64,000 bases of DNA from Cryptomeria japonica (taxonomy: Eukaryota > Streptophyta > Pinopsida > Cupressales > Cupressaceae), in the NCBI RefSeq assembly GCF_030272615.1, contig NC_081412.1:694218083-694282082 (forward strand). Direction: 5' to 3'. Below are positions 10,492 through 22,323 of this stretch, in pieces. How positions within the stretch are numbered: the stretch's first letter is position 1; every line of letters starts with the position of its first letter. The notes under the pieces were generated by a model. That model was not told the DNA's origin. It worked only from the letters and a program-made list of their open reading frames with translations, and searched no databases. The position numbers and the translations under genes were made by a program.

Positions 10492-11870
10492 ATGATCAAC
10501 CCAACTATACCAGAGCATCCTATAGCTATGATTCAACTATCAATCACATCTTGATGGACAATTATGTCTCTACCATTATCATCAAGGACAAAACACTTGA
10601 GAATTCTACCCAAAGATCCAAGATTGTCCTAAAAGGTGTTGGATCTTCTTTTGAACCTACCTCTGAATGTCATGTCACAACTCGTCAAGGTAAAATCACT
10701 TTGCAAGGTGCTCCAACTAAAAACACCGCTTCTTAATCAACCAAACCTGAGTATGACCTTGTAGAACAGTTAGGGAAGACACCCGCGCTCATCTCCATCC
10801 TTGAGCTCTTACGCATATCCCCTGCACATAAAGCTATTCTTGACAAAATTTTGAGAGACACTCCTATCCCTACTGATCTGAACGTGGACCAGTTTCAAAC
10901 CATGGTGGGATACCTTTCCATTCCACACTCCCTTACATTCACAAAAGCCGATGATGCCTCTGTAAGCCAACCACATAATGCACCACTACACATTGAAGCC
11001 TTCATACACAAACATTGAATAAAACGAGTCCTGATAGATGGAGGAGCAGGTCTAAACATTCGTACTTTGAGCACTATTAAACAATTGGGATATTCTGACA
11101 AAGCTGTGAATTCTACAAACAAAATTACTATCAAAGCATATGATGATGAAGAGCGTTCATCCAAGGGTATAGTCATTTTACTTCTCAGAGTTGGGCCAGT
11201 TACAAAGGATGTGGTTTGTCAAGTCCTAGACCTTGATCTCACATACAACATATTGCTAGGATGTCCATGGATTCATGAGATGAGCGTAGTACCATCTACA
11301 TATCATCGATGTATCAAGTTTCCACACAATGGAGTTGAAGTGACCGTCAAAGCTGACCCTAATCCATTCATATATTGCAACAATCTGCAACCTAGATCAG
11401 AAATAACAATTCCAACCAATCGAGAGGCTATTCCTTCATTAGCATATGTGGATCCAGAATCCTTGAAAGCTTTTACATCAAAACAAGCAGAGGTAAAAGA
11501 AAAGTTCAAGATTAAAGACCTAGGATGTGGTGAGTATATCTTTCATGTTGATCAACTCCCACTATCTCCTAACACATTTTGTCAACAAGAACAATCTACA
11601 AGCAATATGCAAGACCAAGGAATTGGGTGTGAACCACTTAGTGTTGTGGCTACTAAGTCTAAATGCAAATCTCCTCTAGTGGTGCAAGCATCTCTTGATA
11701 TCAATAGTCCTAACAGTGGTTCCTGTGAAGAATTATTGAGCATATCACCAAACCTCTTGAGAACTCACATAGCTTTACCATATCATCCACTCATTCCATT
11801 TCCAGACCTCTCCCAGACTTGGATCAACAAGAATTACAAAAGCCCTTACTCATTGGGGATAAAAAATTAA
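10440..11870 (+). pseudogene. pro: Element A aspartic protease region, degenerate
   Basis: The second frame carries a linker (KTPALISILELLRISPAHK) typical of the gag-protease junction of plant gypsy elements. The retroviral-type protease follows with the motif RVLIDGGAGLNI, catalytic Asp at 11037, then YNILLGCPWIHEM. Stops at 10734 (TAA) and 11017 (TGA) interrupt it. After the protease the frame runs into Lys-rich sequence and ends at 11870 without entering reverse transcriptase, so the polyprotein is cut by a deletion. Confidence 0.8.
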
Positions 11871-12335
11871 GATTTGAAAAGAAAAATCTAAAAGTCAAAA
11901 ATAAAGAAAAATCCTTCAGTCCAAATCAAAATCAAAAGCTATTGGACTCTGCAAAAATCAAAGTCAATGTTAAAAATTCTATGAAGAAAAAGAGCAAGAG
12001 ATGATCTCCCCTAATATCAAAATAACTAGGGGCAAAAGTTTGAAAATTTCAAGCCAAAAAGCATACTTGTTGATCCTAAGTCTCCATCATGCTATCCTAC
12101 TTTCATTTCTTTTCACAATCATAAGCCTTCATCAATCATCCACTTGTTTCACACATCCTTTCCCTTCTGGCGATACATCATGGACCTTTAATGGAGCTTC
12201 CTCAAGGGACTTTGTTATCAGGGATGCCCAAAATTCTTTAGGTGACATGCATACGGGCCTGTGTAGTCCACACACTAGTAATTCTATCTCAGTTTTTTCA
12301 TCAAGGAAGACAGTCACTCAAGATACACATCATTC
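11871..12335 (+). other. Deletion-junction region of element A, no RT, RNase H or integrase core
   Basis: Where about 3 kb of pol would be expected there are only ~460 bp of Lys- and Ser-rich open segments with no RT (YxDD), RNase H or DDE motif in any frame. Short ORFs at 11819-12004 and 12001-12426 bridge the junction. Confidence 0.7.
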
Positions 12336-12585
12336 AGTCAAGGAATGTTGCAATTACAATCATAAGGTTAAGCCTCACACATTTGAGGTAGGGGACTTAG
12401 TTCTCAGACAAAATCCCAAAACTTAGCAAGATAGAGAGAAAAAGGGCAAGTTCGAACCAAATTGGCTTGGTCCTTACATCATTACAGCAGCATATGGATC
12501 TAGGGCATATCAGCTCTCAACTATAGAAGGTGAACCTTTGGAGGATCCTATCAACAGCATGCACCTTCACAGGTTCTACACATAG
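12336..12585 (+). pseudogene. int: Element A integrase C-terminal (GPY-type) remnant
   Basis: The frame reads NHKVKPHTFEVGDLVLRQ, a TAG at 12424, then GKFEPNWLGPYIITAAYGSR and SMHLHRFYT. This is the C-terminal GPY/F module of gypsy integrases, which follows the catalytic core. The HHCC finger and DDE core are absent upstream. With gag and protease retained, this shows an internal deletion, not a 3' truncation. Confidence 0.8.
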
Positions 12586-12599
12586 CTCTTTGGAATATC

Positions 12600-12710
12600 C
12601 TAATTCAAAAAATACAAAAAAAATTAAAAATTTCAAAAATACAAAAAAAATTCAAAAAATATAAAAAATACAACAAAAAAATTATAAAACAAAAAAAATC
12701 GTTACTTGGT
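12600..12710 (+). repeat. A-rich low-complexity spacer
   Basis: Runs of AAAAATACAAAAAAAATTCAA type follow the integrase remnant, a position where plant gypsy elements often carry A-rich sequence. Not coding. Confidence 0.8.
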
Positions 12711-14300
12711 GAAAACCTGGCAAACAAGCACCTTGTGACACAAAAACATTGAAAAATCGAAAAAAGTAAAGAAAAACATTTCGTCCAACGGTGAAAACCA
12801 CTTTGATGGCACCCTGGGCAAGAACCATGGTGAAAACTGGGTTACTAGCGCCATGTGTAGAGACATTGCTCCTCCCTCCTTCAGGATTCTCTTTGATCCC
12901 TTCACTTTGCACACACTCACAACCTATTCATTCATAATAAACTTACCCATTCCCATCATGGCTTGTTATTGATCTACCCAAGATTGGTTAGCCATTCATA
13001 ATAAACCTCCCTTTTCACTTCCCTTTCCATCCATAATAAATCAGCTCCTATCTATGGCTAAGGCAAATCCTACGTCTAGTGATGGGTGTGGAACTAAGAA
13101 CATCACATGTTTCGAGGAGTATAGTTTCTTCCAACTTCCTTCAATCTATCCGTGCACAATCCACAATAAAGCAGCATCTTGCATCGCCAATCCACAATAA
13201 AGTATCAGTTTCATGGATTCAGTCAGTTTCAGATGAGACAGCAGCAACAATGGGCTTCAATAAAATCAAATCTTTCAACAGACTCAGACAACATATGGTT
13301 CCGTGCTATCTATCCTTTTTGTGAAAGTAAACATTGTGACCATAATCAAATAAGACTTATACAAGTGACAAGAGACACTAAACTTGAGGACTATAGTGGA
13401 TGTTGGTGTTGAGTCTTGGTGTTATTTTTATTTTATTTTTTGGTGACATGTCTTTTAGCTTTTCCGGGATGTCTCTGACTAGAGATTTTATCTCCAGGAT
13501 GTCTTTGACTAGAAAGGCAAGAATGGGGTATCGTCACCTATTTGTATTTGTTGTCTGTGGATTGTCTCTTAGTAATGCTATGACTTGTCCAACGATATGA
13601 GGACACTGTGAGTCTAGTGTGAACTGGGGCATTCCTTGTTTGTGACTATCTTATCTCCATGCAAATAGGTACAATGACTTTCTGGGTCGAACATATGCCT
13701 CGATTGTCATAACCAACTTGCTATAATAAAGCTCAATGATGATAATGCACAAGAAGCTCTTTCACTTTCATATCTTCTATCTTTCATCCCCCTTTCTTGA
13801 TTGACTTCCATCATCCTTCTCGAGTCCACGTAGCCTGCTATCACATGACTAAGTATAATGACACGCCAAAAACATTTGCATTTCATTTAGTTGCACCTGC
13901 ATTACCACATATAAGCATTTCATACACACATATAGATATCACAACTGCATCACATCCTGCACACAACACATGTTAGCACATTTTATATTCTCATCATGTA
14001 AATAGTTATTTGCATTATCATATTCATCTGCATTACATACATTCACATTTGCATCATGCATACACATATAAAAATATAAAAGAACAAAAATATTGCATTT
14101 CATTATGTACATATTTGCGTCCATATCATAAGCATCACATAAGAATATCTCATCACATAGGTACACATGCATATAGCTGCCGCAAAGATGAATCATCTCA
14201 TATATATATAAAGTGTCATGATTCAATGATGTCAAAATCATATGGCTACAATCACCTGAAGGTGTCTACATCATCATACAAAATGGTACAATACTGATAC
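12711..14300. other. Element A post-pol non-coding region
   Basis: No gene is seen. It contains GGTGAAAACC words (12710-12850), repeated CCATAATAAA-type words (12930-13040), and a low-complexity CATACACAT/GCATCATAT stretch at about 13870-14230. ORFs of 60-100 codons here have low-complexity composition and no recognisable motif. Confidence 0.6.
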
Positions 14301-14699
14301 ATAGGGAGCCCTCTATGGCTATGATGAACTCCCTCCCTTGAAGCTGCCTAGCCTCGATGGAATCTGAGCCCCCGAAGGACCTGCCCCAGGATCATCCCTC
14401 CTGTCTCCTCTATCTGGTGGTGGTGGAGGACCCATAACCCCACCACTAGATGCCTATCTCCTCCAGCTCCCTCCCGTAGCTGTCGCTGTCCACGATGGTC
14501 TATGGAAGCTCCTCACCTGCTGATCAGCTGGCACTGCACCATAATAGAGATCCCACTAGTAACCGATCTCCTCCCCTGCCCGCAAAACATAGGCATATCT
14601 AGCCCCTGTGTCCTCTGTCGCCTGTCTCCTAGCCCTCAATGCTATCTCAGCCTCTATGTAGCACTGAATGGCCTGATCCCACTCCCGCTTAGTATCTTT

Positions 14700-14925
14700 G
14701 AGCTGCCTCCTAAGCCTATCCCTCTCTCTCTCTCAAGCTCCTGGATCTCATCTGCCTATCCCTGGCAGATCTCCCTCAGCTCCGTTAGCTCATCCTCCTC
14801 TGCCTCAGCCCTTGTGGCTCTACCTATGGCTCCTCCTGTATGGGTGCCTGCCCCTGTGCCTGTGCTTGTACTGGTGCCTATCCCTATATCTATCCCTATC
14901 CTTGTACCTGCACCTATCTAGGACC
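14700..14925 (-). repeat. Gln/Pro/Ala-coding low-complexity tail after the PMD ORF
   Basis: On the minus strand this is a GGCACAGGGGCAGGCA-type iteration with several stops, on the plus strand CCTGTGCCTGTGCC and TATCCCTATATC iterations. It probably represents the decayed C-terminal tail of the antisense ORF. Plus-strand ORFs (14502-14946) are its shadows. Confidence 0.5.
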
Positions 14926-15705
14926 CTATGCTACTGGCACCTGTAGCGGTAATCCACCACGACCCCTCACCACCCAAGCCTGCCTGTCCTCTCCATCCTC
15001 CCTCTGCAGTGCTACAACATAAGTGTACATGTCGTACAAGTGTACAAAACTACAGATCATGTCATACAAGTGTACAAAACTGCGTCTGTGACCTCTGCCC
15101 CTGAAATGTATCGGTCTCGTCACTAGCAGATGCTCATAGGCCCACACCTGTAACAATGTGACCCCGCAACCCAATCCCACTGACCCATGGTACACAAACT
15201 AATGTAGCTCATAATACAGGTGCGCTAGCACACATGGTCCCTAGGCATATCTGGTGTGCTGTGTCACCAGTGTCTCCAATGCACCTCCCCAACCCACAGC
15301 CAACCCTCATGTTGCTCTATCAGGACACAAGAACCCACTGATCACTCCTCCTATCACTGCTAGTAGCGCTAATCCTGTAGCTGTCATGGTGTCCCAAGCC
15401 ACATGCCTTGCCCTCATCTCCAGTCCTGGGTCTTGGAACACTCATCTCAAGGCCTCCCTATCTCCATCTTGATCATAGGGAATCAGCTCCCCATCGATCG
15501 GTATCCTCAGGATCCTATATACATCCTCTAGAGTGACTGTCATCTCACCCATCGGCAAATGAAACGTACAAGTCTCGGAGTGCCATCTCTCTGCCAGTGC
15601 AGTCAGTAGTCCCATGTTCGCTCGAAACTCAGGCACATACAAAATATGTCTCAGACCCATAGCCTCAATAGCCGCTCGGTCCTCGAAGGTCAGCTCAGGT
15701 TGCAA
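14926..15705 (-). pseudogene. Antisense plant-mobile-domain (PMD/MAIN-like) ORF in element A
   Basis: A single minus-strand frame of about 260 codons resembles the plant mobile domain. Visible motifs are LTFEDRAAIEAMGL, FHLPMGEMTVTLEDVYRIL then IPIDG, LALLAVIGG, VLAHLYYELH and LLQVWAYEHLLVTRP. In-frame stops fall in the 15195-15442 interval (after EALR, after DRAT, in YA*GP, in LH*F); all are explained by TGG to TGA/TAG or CAG to TAG changes, and another TAG lies just upstream of 15705. Antisense extra ORFs between pol and the 3' LTR are reported from plant Ty3-gypsy elements, and PMD proteins occur both as host genes and inside transposable elements. This copy is inside the LTRs of A, so it is element-borne. 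Function in the element is unknown. Confidence 0.8.
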
Positions 15706-15784
15706 TCTCTACGTCGACGAGAATCTCTCCCGTGACTCCAACATAGGCAAATACTCCTACAGTCAAGTAAATCAATCATGTCAG

Positions 15785-16095
15785 TCCTAGTGACACTCAC
15801 TGTTCATCACATAGTGTTGCTATCTATCCTAGTGACACTCACTATTCATCACAAAGTGTTTCTATCTATCATAGTGACACTCACTATTCATCACAAAGTG
15901 TTGCTTCTATCCTAGTGGTACTCCCTATTCATCACAAAGTACTACGTGTTTGGCACTCCCTATTCATCACAAAGTGCTGCTCACATTTGCACTCCCTGTT
16001 CATCACAAAGTGCTGCTCATATTTTAGTACTCCATGTTCATCACAAAGTACTATATCTTGGTACTCACTATTCATCACAAAGTGTCTTGATCTAT
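15785..16095. repeat. Tandem repeats upstream of the antisense PMD ORF
   Basis: About eight degenerate units built on CACTCACTATTCATCACAAAGTG, with spacers such as TGCTATCTATCCTAGTGA, follow one another; early units are ~48 bp and later ones ~32-38 bp. ACTTTGTG and CACAAAGT arms give local dyad symmetry. They sit directly upstream of the antisense ORF. Confidence 0.85.
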
Positions 16096-16264
16096 CTTAT
16101 CCTAGGGCCTCTGCTTGAGTGAATCCTCTTGAGTAGTTTCCTAATTGGCAACGTATGTTCTATCATAGAATTGTCAATCCTAGCCCTATTTGCAATCCTA
16201 GTCTTCCCTAGAGGATTTGCTTAAGTGTATCCTCTCAGCAGCTTATCCAATCAACAACATATGT

Positions 16265-16525
16265 TCATCACAGAACTGCCGATTTGACCTAGAAGACACA
16301 AATTCACATTTTTGGACACAAACGCACTTTCCTGACACAAACACGCTTAAAGACTGCATAAACACGCTTATTTTACATAGACGCGCCTGAAAGACACAGA
16401 TGTGCCTAAGCTCTACACAGACGTGCCTTTTTGGCATAGATGCGCCTACACATCACAAACGTAGCCGCATTTTGCAGAGATGTGTTTTCCATCATAGACA
16501 CGCCTGGCACAAACATAGACGTGCC
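16265..16525 (-). repeat. Antisense leader short repeats (reverse complement of the sense leader motif)
   Basis: About twelve copies related to GACACAGACGCGCCT on the plus strand, that is AGGCGCGTCTGTGTC on the minus strand, occur at ~20-bp intervals. This is the same motif as in the sense leader at 6340-6565 and 7805-7990. Relative to the antisense PMD ORF they lie upstream, where a 5' leader would be. Confidence 0.8.
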
Positions 16526-16799
16526 TGGATGTTTTTTGACATTTTTTGGACCCTAACCTAAAGCGTATTTATTGCCCTATCTAGCATGCATTAATGACAA
16601 CAATAAATGCATCAAAGTACAAGGAGGTTTTGTGGTACTTACTGGCTTTCTTGCCTCTGCTGGCCTCTAGAATCGGTGAACGCGATCGAATCTGTGAACA
16701 AAGGCCATCACTGTTGACTGCTGCTGCTCTATTCTTGCTCTACACTCTGATCTCTTGGAGGTGTAGATGACAATGAGGATGTATTTCCCTCGTGGTCTA

Positions 16800-16807
16800 T
16801 CTTATAG
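16800..16807 (-). promoter_or_regulatory. TATA-like site for a possible antisense transcript of A
   Basis: The minus strand reads GTCTATAAGATAG, about 275 bp upstream of the antisense short repeats and 1.1 kb upstream of the PMD ORF. Only position and sequence support it. Confidence 0.3.
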
Positions 16808-17042
16808 ACTACCCTAGCCCTAGCCCCCATTTCCCGAGTCAGCCTTCATTATCCCGTGACTCTGTCACTTTATCCGGTCAATCCATTCTATCCCGTCTTT
16901 CTTATCGAGAGATTGTCTGTGATCTTTTTAGACATTTTCATCCAATCTCTCAAGGGGGCATATCATTCCCATCTTGGGGCAACTCTGTATTAGTTCATCT
17001 TATCTTCTTTGAAACAACGCAACAAGCCGCATTGTCTCAAAC

Positions 17043-17052
17043 AGGGGCAAAA
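17043..17052 (+). promoter_or_regulatory. Polypurine-type tract before the 3' LTR of A
   Basis: AGGGGCAAAA lies immediately before TGTAGACACC. It is purine-rich except for one C, and the last five bases also precede the D1 LTR. Confidence 0.65.
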
Positions 17053-17813
17053 TGTAGACACCCAAAATTGTTCATTCTAATTAAATAAATATTTTATTTA
17101 TTTAATTATCTAGACTTAATTCTTCTATTAATTAAATAAATCTTTATTTATTTAATTAATTCATTTATCCTCTTCTAGCCTTAGTTCTCATTTAAATAAA
17201 TACTTTTTAAATTAAATAAATATCTTATTTATTAAATTGATCCCACTTCTTCTATTAATTAAATAAATTTTTATTTATTTAATTAATTCATTAGCTTTTT
17301 CTACTTATGACACATGTCATTCATCTCTTAATTCATACACTACCTACCCCTTTCATTATTTTATTATTTCTTTTACCTACCCTCTAATCATAGCCGACCT
17401 CCTTTTACACCTCTCAATCTTATCCCTCCATTTCATATAGTGTCTTCTATATAAGAGGATGCTTCCTTCATTATCAACCCTAATGGTTCTATGCATTCTA
17501 ATGAATCATCTTAATGACTTGACTACACTACAATCCTACTTGCAACCACATTCCGTTCTTTGTTGAGCTCTTGTGCACATAAAATCTGAGAGCAAATATA
17601 TCAAGCAAGATCAATGGAGATAGGAAGAATGGAGATCCAAACCCTATTAGACATGTGATGGTATAATCTTTGTGATTTCGTTTGATTTGCATTATCTTAG
17701 GTAATCTTCATATGTTATCGTGGATCTTTGTTGTTGTTAGGCTAGGGTTTTGTGATTGAATTCATTTAGTCTTTCAATCTCGTTATTATTGTTATCCATT
17801 TTCACCATATACA
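17053..17813 (+). repeat. 3' LTR of element A
   Basis: It is 761 bp and collinear with 5433-6193. It ends ATATACA, followed by TTGAT (TSD) and then element B LTR sequence (AACCCAAGAACACC). Confidence 0.93.
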
Positions 17814-20800
17814 TTGATAACCCAAGAACACCTACAAATATTTCTATGAAATGGCCAATTTCAGTCTACAAAACACATCAGGGCTTGGACAACATAACAT
17901 AGGACCCTAATTGATCCTCCTGCACTTTAGGTTCTACTAGACCTAGGGGGGACACCCTTTTTATGCACTAAATACAACAATTATAGACACATAACTGCAT
18001 CAACACTAAGTAGATAGATCATTTCACAAGCTCAATAGGTTAGAAAACATTACAGATTGGCTAGATCTATATAAACAATAGGATGAAACAGAGCTTGGAA
18101 AGAATGGAACACAAACACCCCTAAACATGAAGGGAAATTAGATTTATCTTTTAAAATGTATATCTGAAAAAATCCCCAAACTTGCAAGACCAGTGCCTTG
18201 TTCATCGGGCAACAGAGTCATAGACAGAACTACAAATATGAATCATAGATGCAAGCTTATTTTCCTTAAACAAGATATTCATGCATCAATACCTTATATT
18301 AATGCACTATTTGATTCATTCACAATTTTATCAGATCTAGAAACATATTTCATCATTTATGACAGACTACAGAGTTTAAAACCTTCCTTGAAGGATACCT
18401 ATAAATAATCACACAATTTCCTTGAAATTGACAAATCTTATCCTCCTTGAGGATTCAATTCATGATAATGAAATACATACCTAGAGACAATACTATGAGG
18501 AATTTACTCATGCCTGACACAAGAAAGACCTGCAACTAAAACCACATTTACAACACTGCACTGCAATCCTCTGTACCCTGAAACAAACCAAAAGCATTTA
18601 CAAATTTAGGTCATGACATTTAGAAAGTGGAAGCCATCAAATCTAGAGCATTTTCCAAATTTCTAGAACCATTGCAACTGAGAAGAATTGGGAATAAGAA
18701 GGAGAGGGAACCAAATCAAATCTGCAACTGAATTGCCAAGTGTCTCCTCTCTAATTGAATTTCAATCTCGACCAAACTTCTTCCAAAATATCTGATCTTC
18801 ACCAAAATTAACTTCATAATCAGATTCCTCATTTTGAGAGCTTTCTAAAAATATATAACACTTCATACTTTGGCCAAAAATTGACCCATGGGCGAATTAA
18901 TTCCCCAGTGTGCACCATCATTTAAATTTTTGAATTATTCATATAGTTAGAACTATATCATAAACTAATTTTAATTTTAATTTTTTGCTCTGAATGTGCT
19001 CTGATGCCTTGCCACATGGTGGCCTCTAATTGGTCGATGGGGTCCACTGGGTGCCACCTGGGATGACACCTCATCACTCCAACACATGTCCACTTACTTG
19101 TCATCCACGTCATCGCCACCTCTGTGCCATGTCATCACAACCTCACCAGGACCTGCCTGCTGGACATCTGACTGTACCCACCACCTGTGCACCACCTGGC
19201 TTTCACAACTTCGTAGGGTGTAACTCATGTACATCTTCCCTTCGCGAAATAGCGCGAGCCGTTGATCTCCATCGAACTTGCTCGACCTTTACCTTTTTTG
19301 CAACTTTGCAAGGTGTAACTCACGTGCATCTCCGACCTGCGAAATCACATGCTTCATTGGATCCTCTGCAACTTGCTCACCGGTTAAGCCAGCCTTTCCT
19401 GCAAAATTTCATCTATTTGCATCGAGAAGCGTGCCTACGTGGGGTCCACCTGGTTGTCGCTCAGTCACCTCTTCCGTTACCTCAGGATCCACGCTCGCGC
19501 GTGGGCCCACCTTGGGTGCCCAATGGCACCGTCCGTCAAAAGCCTTTATGGCTTAGACATATTACATTAGTAAAGTTTTGCATTTAAATACAAAAAAGAA
19601 CCACTTCCCAGCCAATGTGGGATAAAGACTTTTGCCTGTAGCTGCATCTTGAAGGTTTTCCCCTGGGTTTTAATGGCAGCCAATACATTTGTATAAAACT
19701 TCCAATGCCTCTCAGTCTTCTACACTGCCACTTCATTCACTTTGCAATGCAAGGGGGAAGAATGGCAATTTACATATGCCAAATGCATTTTCCTTAAAGT
19801 TTTTCATGAGCTTTTCAACTACCATGTAGGAGGAGATTTGCTCTGGATCTGGTAATTGTGTTTGCTTGGGAGTTTCTGCAAACTATTCTAAACACCACTC
19901 AAGAGGAGATGATAGTGTGGAGTTTGAAGACCACCACACAAGCTGCTGGCATTTACCTTGCTTTAGTTTTAAAACCATTATTTGCCACTTCAACGCAGTA
20001 GGGGAGGAAAGACCAATTTCATTTGCTGTTTGCATTGGCTTGAAAAAAAATTTCAACTTTACCCTTGCCCAAATTATGCACAGTAGGGAGGGATGTGGGC
20101 ATCGTTGCAGAGAGGAGGCCACCAGCAGGGAGAGGAACTTGATATGTTTCAATGCTTTTTTTATTTTAATTTGCTGCATTTTCTTCTTAATCACCATGTC
20201 TAGCATGCTCTGCAAAATTTCCAACATACCTGCACATCCAGCATTAAGGGAGATGGGGGGCACATGAGGGAGGAGAGGATAGCAGCTGAAGTTTGGAATT
20301 TACTTTGCATCTTCTGCAGTCCTTCATTAACCACATGAGCAATTTGCCCTTTGTCAATTGTTTGTTTTCAACATGCTGCTCTTTGTTCATAGTGATGTAT
20401 TGATATGTGGACTGAGGTCTTATCGTTGTCAATGTTTTAAAGCTTCTTTTGATGCATTACTATCATAGGCATCTATGGCTATCTTGGAATCTTCTTGTAT
20501 AAAATTTTAACTCCACTCCAATCTACCAGACAATACACCTCACAGAGGGGATGATATTTCCATATGTATTTGCATGAAGGTGTTTTTAAAAAAAAAAAAA
20601 ACGCTTTCCACAGTGCATTTGTTTGGAACCTCATTTTAATTATCTTCCACCAGCAGAATTACATTTGCTTGGGTTTCATTTGCTGAAGTTTAATGCTGAA
20701 GTTTCGTGCGTCCCTTTCTCAAGAAAGGAATAACACAACCATTCACTTCACACACCATTCATCATCACATCTTATAACATGCCTCATAATCAAAACCCAC

Positions 20801-22100
20801 ATTTAGATACTCTGAAAATCTTTTATTAAACAAAGTTGCCAACAAAATCAATCCGCGAGCATGAGCCAGGTCGGGCCCCAAAGTGGGTCTAACTAAAAAA
20901 ATTTTCATTTTCAAGCTATTGGCCTCTGGAATGCTTCATGGACCTCAAACATACCTCTAGAAATGATGGGCATCATTTTCGGATCATAAAATTGTATTTT
21001 GCAACCTTCAGGCAATTACGCCACAATTTTCGCATTTAATCACGAAGACGTAATTTTCAAGTCGGTCAAAACACCTTTCTGGATCTTGCCATCTGACAGG
21101 TGTGTAATATGATATGCAAGCATGAAATCTACCAAACGGTTTCTCAAGACAAGTCCTGAGCAAAGAGATATTAATTTTCAAAAATGCCCAACTAGCTTTG
21201 TCAGCACTGCGGACCTGATGAAGTCAATGTCCTGGCAAACTAAATTTCCTTACATGTTAGCTAGATTTCTCCTCGCATGCCATTATAATTGGAGCAGACA
21301 TCTATAGGCCCTCAAATTTGAAACACAAGTACCTTGAAGTACATATTAAAACTTAGAATTCTTAGTTCGATCACCAGACTGATAGGATGCAAACGGCGTG
21401 CTCACAAAAATGGCTACATTAACTGATATAACAATGGAAGTGTGGATAACTGAAAATGATAGCTAAATGAACCCTTTTGAAAACCGAGCAAACTAATTGA
21501 TAAAGGCTTGAAATTTGAAACGTAGCTCATCATTTATACTAAAATTAGCCCGAAACAAACATTATGGCATGACGCTTACTGAGGAAACTTTTACACTTAT
21601 GCGAAATAGGGCTCTGACTAGCTACCGAAATAGGGACTTGCCAAAACACACAAACTGCAAATGGATTTGGCTATAAAAACTGAGCAAATGGATTCTTCAA
21701 GACTTGAAATTTTGCAGACTGACTCACATTTATGCATAGAATTTAATCCACTTTTAATTTATCCATGATGAACAATAGGGCAAAATATGTAATTGCTCAA
21801 AGTAGGCTACTCAATAAAATCTGCATTTGTGCCTAAAATGCACTTCCAGCTCACCCCTCAAACTGGGTACCTAATAAACTTATCCAAATTGAATTCTGAA
21901 AGTTGCACATCACTGAATAGGCCAAATGAAAGGTGTGGGACATGAATTCTGAGCCTTACCCTCTGAAAATCAACTGGCTCCACTTTGCCCTCTCGCAAAC
22001 TAGGCCATTCAAACTGACTCATTTAGGTGCTTTTCTGACATGCAGAGCAAAATTTTTGAAATGGGCCTCTAAACTTGACTCAATTTAATTAGTTCCAATA
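17814..22100 (-). repeat. 3' LTR of element B (main part)
   Basis: It aligns with the 5' LTR at 24611-28778 throughout and continues the 20-bp terminus at 5413-5432. It carries about 65 bp (near 19370-19430) that the other LTR lacks. ORFs at 19030-19587, 19866-20267 and 21122-21307 have no recognisable motif and are shortened or shifted in the other copy, so I treat the LTR as non-coding. Hairpin-forming words (TTCGCGAAATAGCGCGAG) occur near 19240. Confidence 0.88.
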
Positions 22101-22131
22101 GTGGCTCTGACTCGGGATGGTTGATTGAAAG
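22101..22131 (-). promoter_or_regulatory. 3'-LTR-proximal conserved motif of element B
   Basis: Read on the minus strand, CAATCAACCATCCC then GAGTCAGAGCCAC ends exactly where the 3' LTR begins (TATTGG). The same motif, CAATCAACCATCCC then CAATCAGAGCCGC, precedes the 3' LTR of element C at 53546-53572. No polypurine tract is present in either. Confidence 0.7.
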
Positions 22132-22323
22132 ATGAACACAAGAATCCAGATATCTTTGGTTAAGCAGACCACTCAAAAATGGATCATTCTTCTCATTTCA
22201 AAAACAGGGCTTCCTTATTCTACCCAAATAGCAAGGCACTTTATTGAAAACCACACAACTGAAAGAAAAGCGACTGTACAAAATATACAACTTATAAATG
22301 GCCCCGGGCCATCAAAACTGAAA

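Larger units (their letters stand above)
5433..17813 (+). mobile_element. Element A: gypsy-type retrotransposon with internal pol deletion and antisense PMD ORF
   Basis: It has two 761-bp LTRs with TGTAGACACCC...CA ends and, by my count, about 18 mismatches (roughly 2.4%). A PBS-like site follows the 5' LTR and a GGGGCAAAA tract precedes the 3' LTR. Order: LTR, two clusters of short leader repeats, conserved leader module, gag, protease, integrase C-terminal remnant, A-rich spacer, long non-coding region, antisense PMD ORF, antisense repeats, LTR. RT, RNase H and the integrase core are missing, so the copy is not autonomous. It is the youngest layer of the left-hand nest. Confidence 0.9.

Noticed and set aside
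13870-14230. Microsatellite-like CATACACAT stretch as a matrix-attachment or origin element
   Set aside because: Only base composition supports it, with no specific motif.
14502-15022. Plus-strand ORFs rich in Pro, Leu and Cys
   Set aside because: They are shadows of low-complexity sequence at the 3' end of the antisense PMD ORF.
14926-15705. Free-standing host MAIN-like gene
   Set aside because: It is inside the LTRs of A in antisense orientation and shares leader motifs with the element. Several stops make it a pseudogene.
19030-20267. ORFs of 92-185 codons in the element B 3' LTR
   Set aside because: The corresponding region of the other LTR (25899-26985) has different frames and indels, composition is not protein-like, and no motif is visible.
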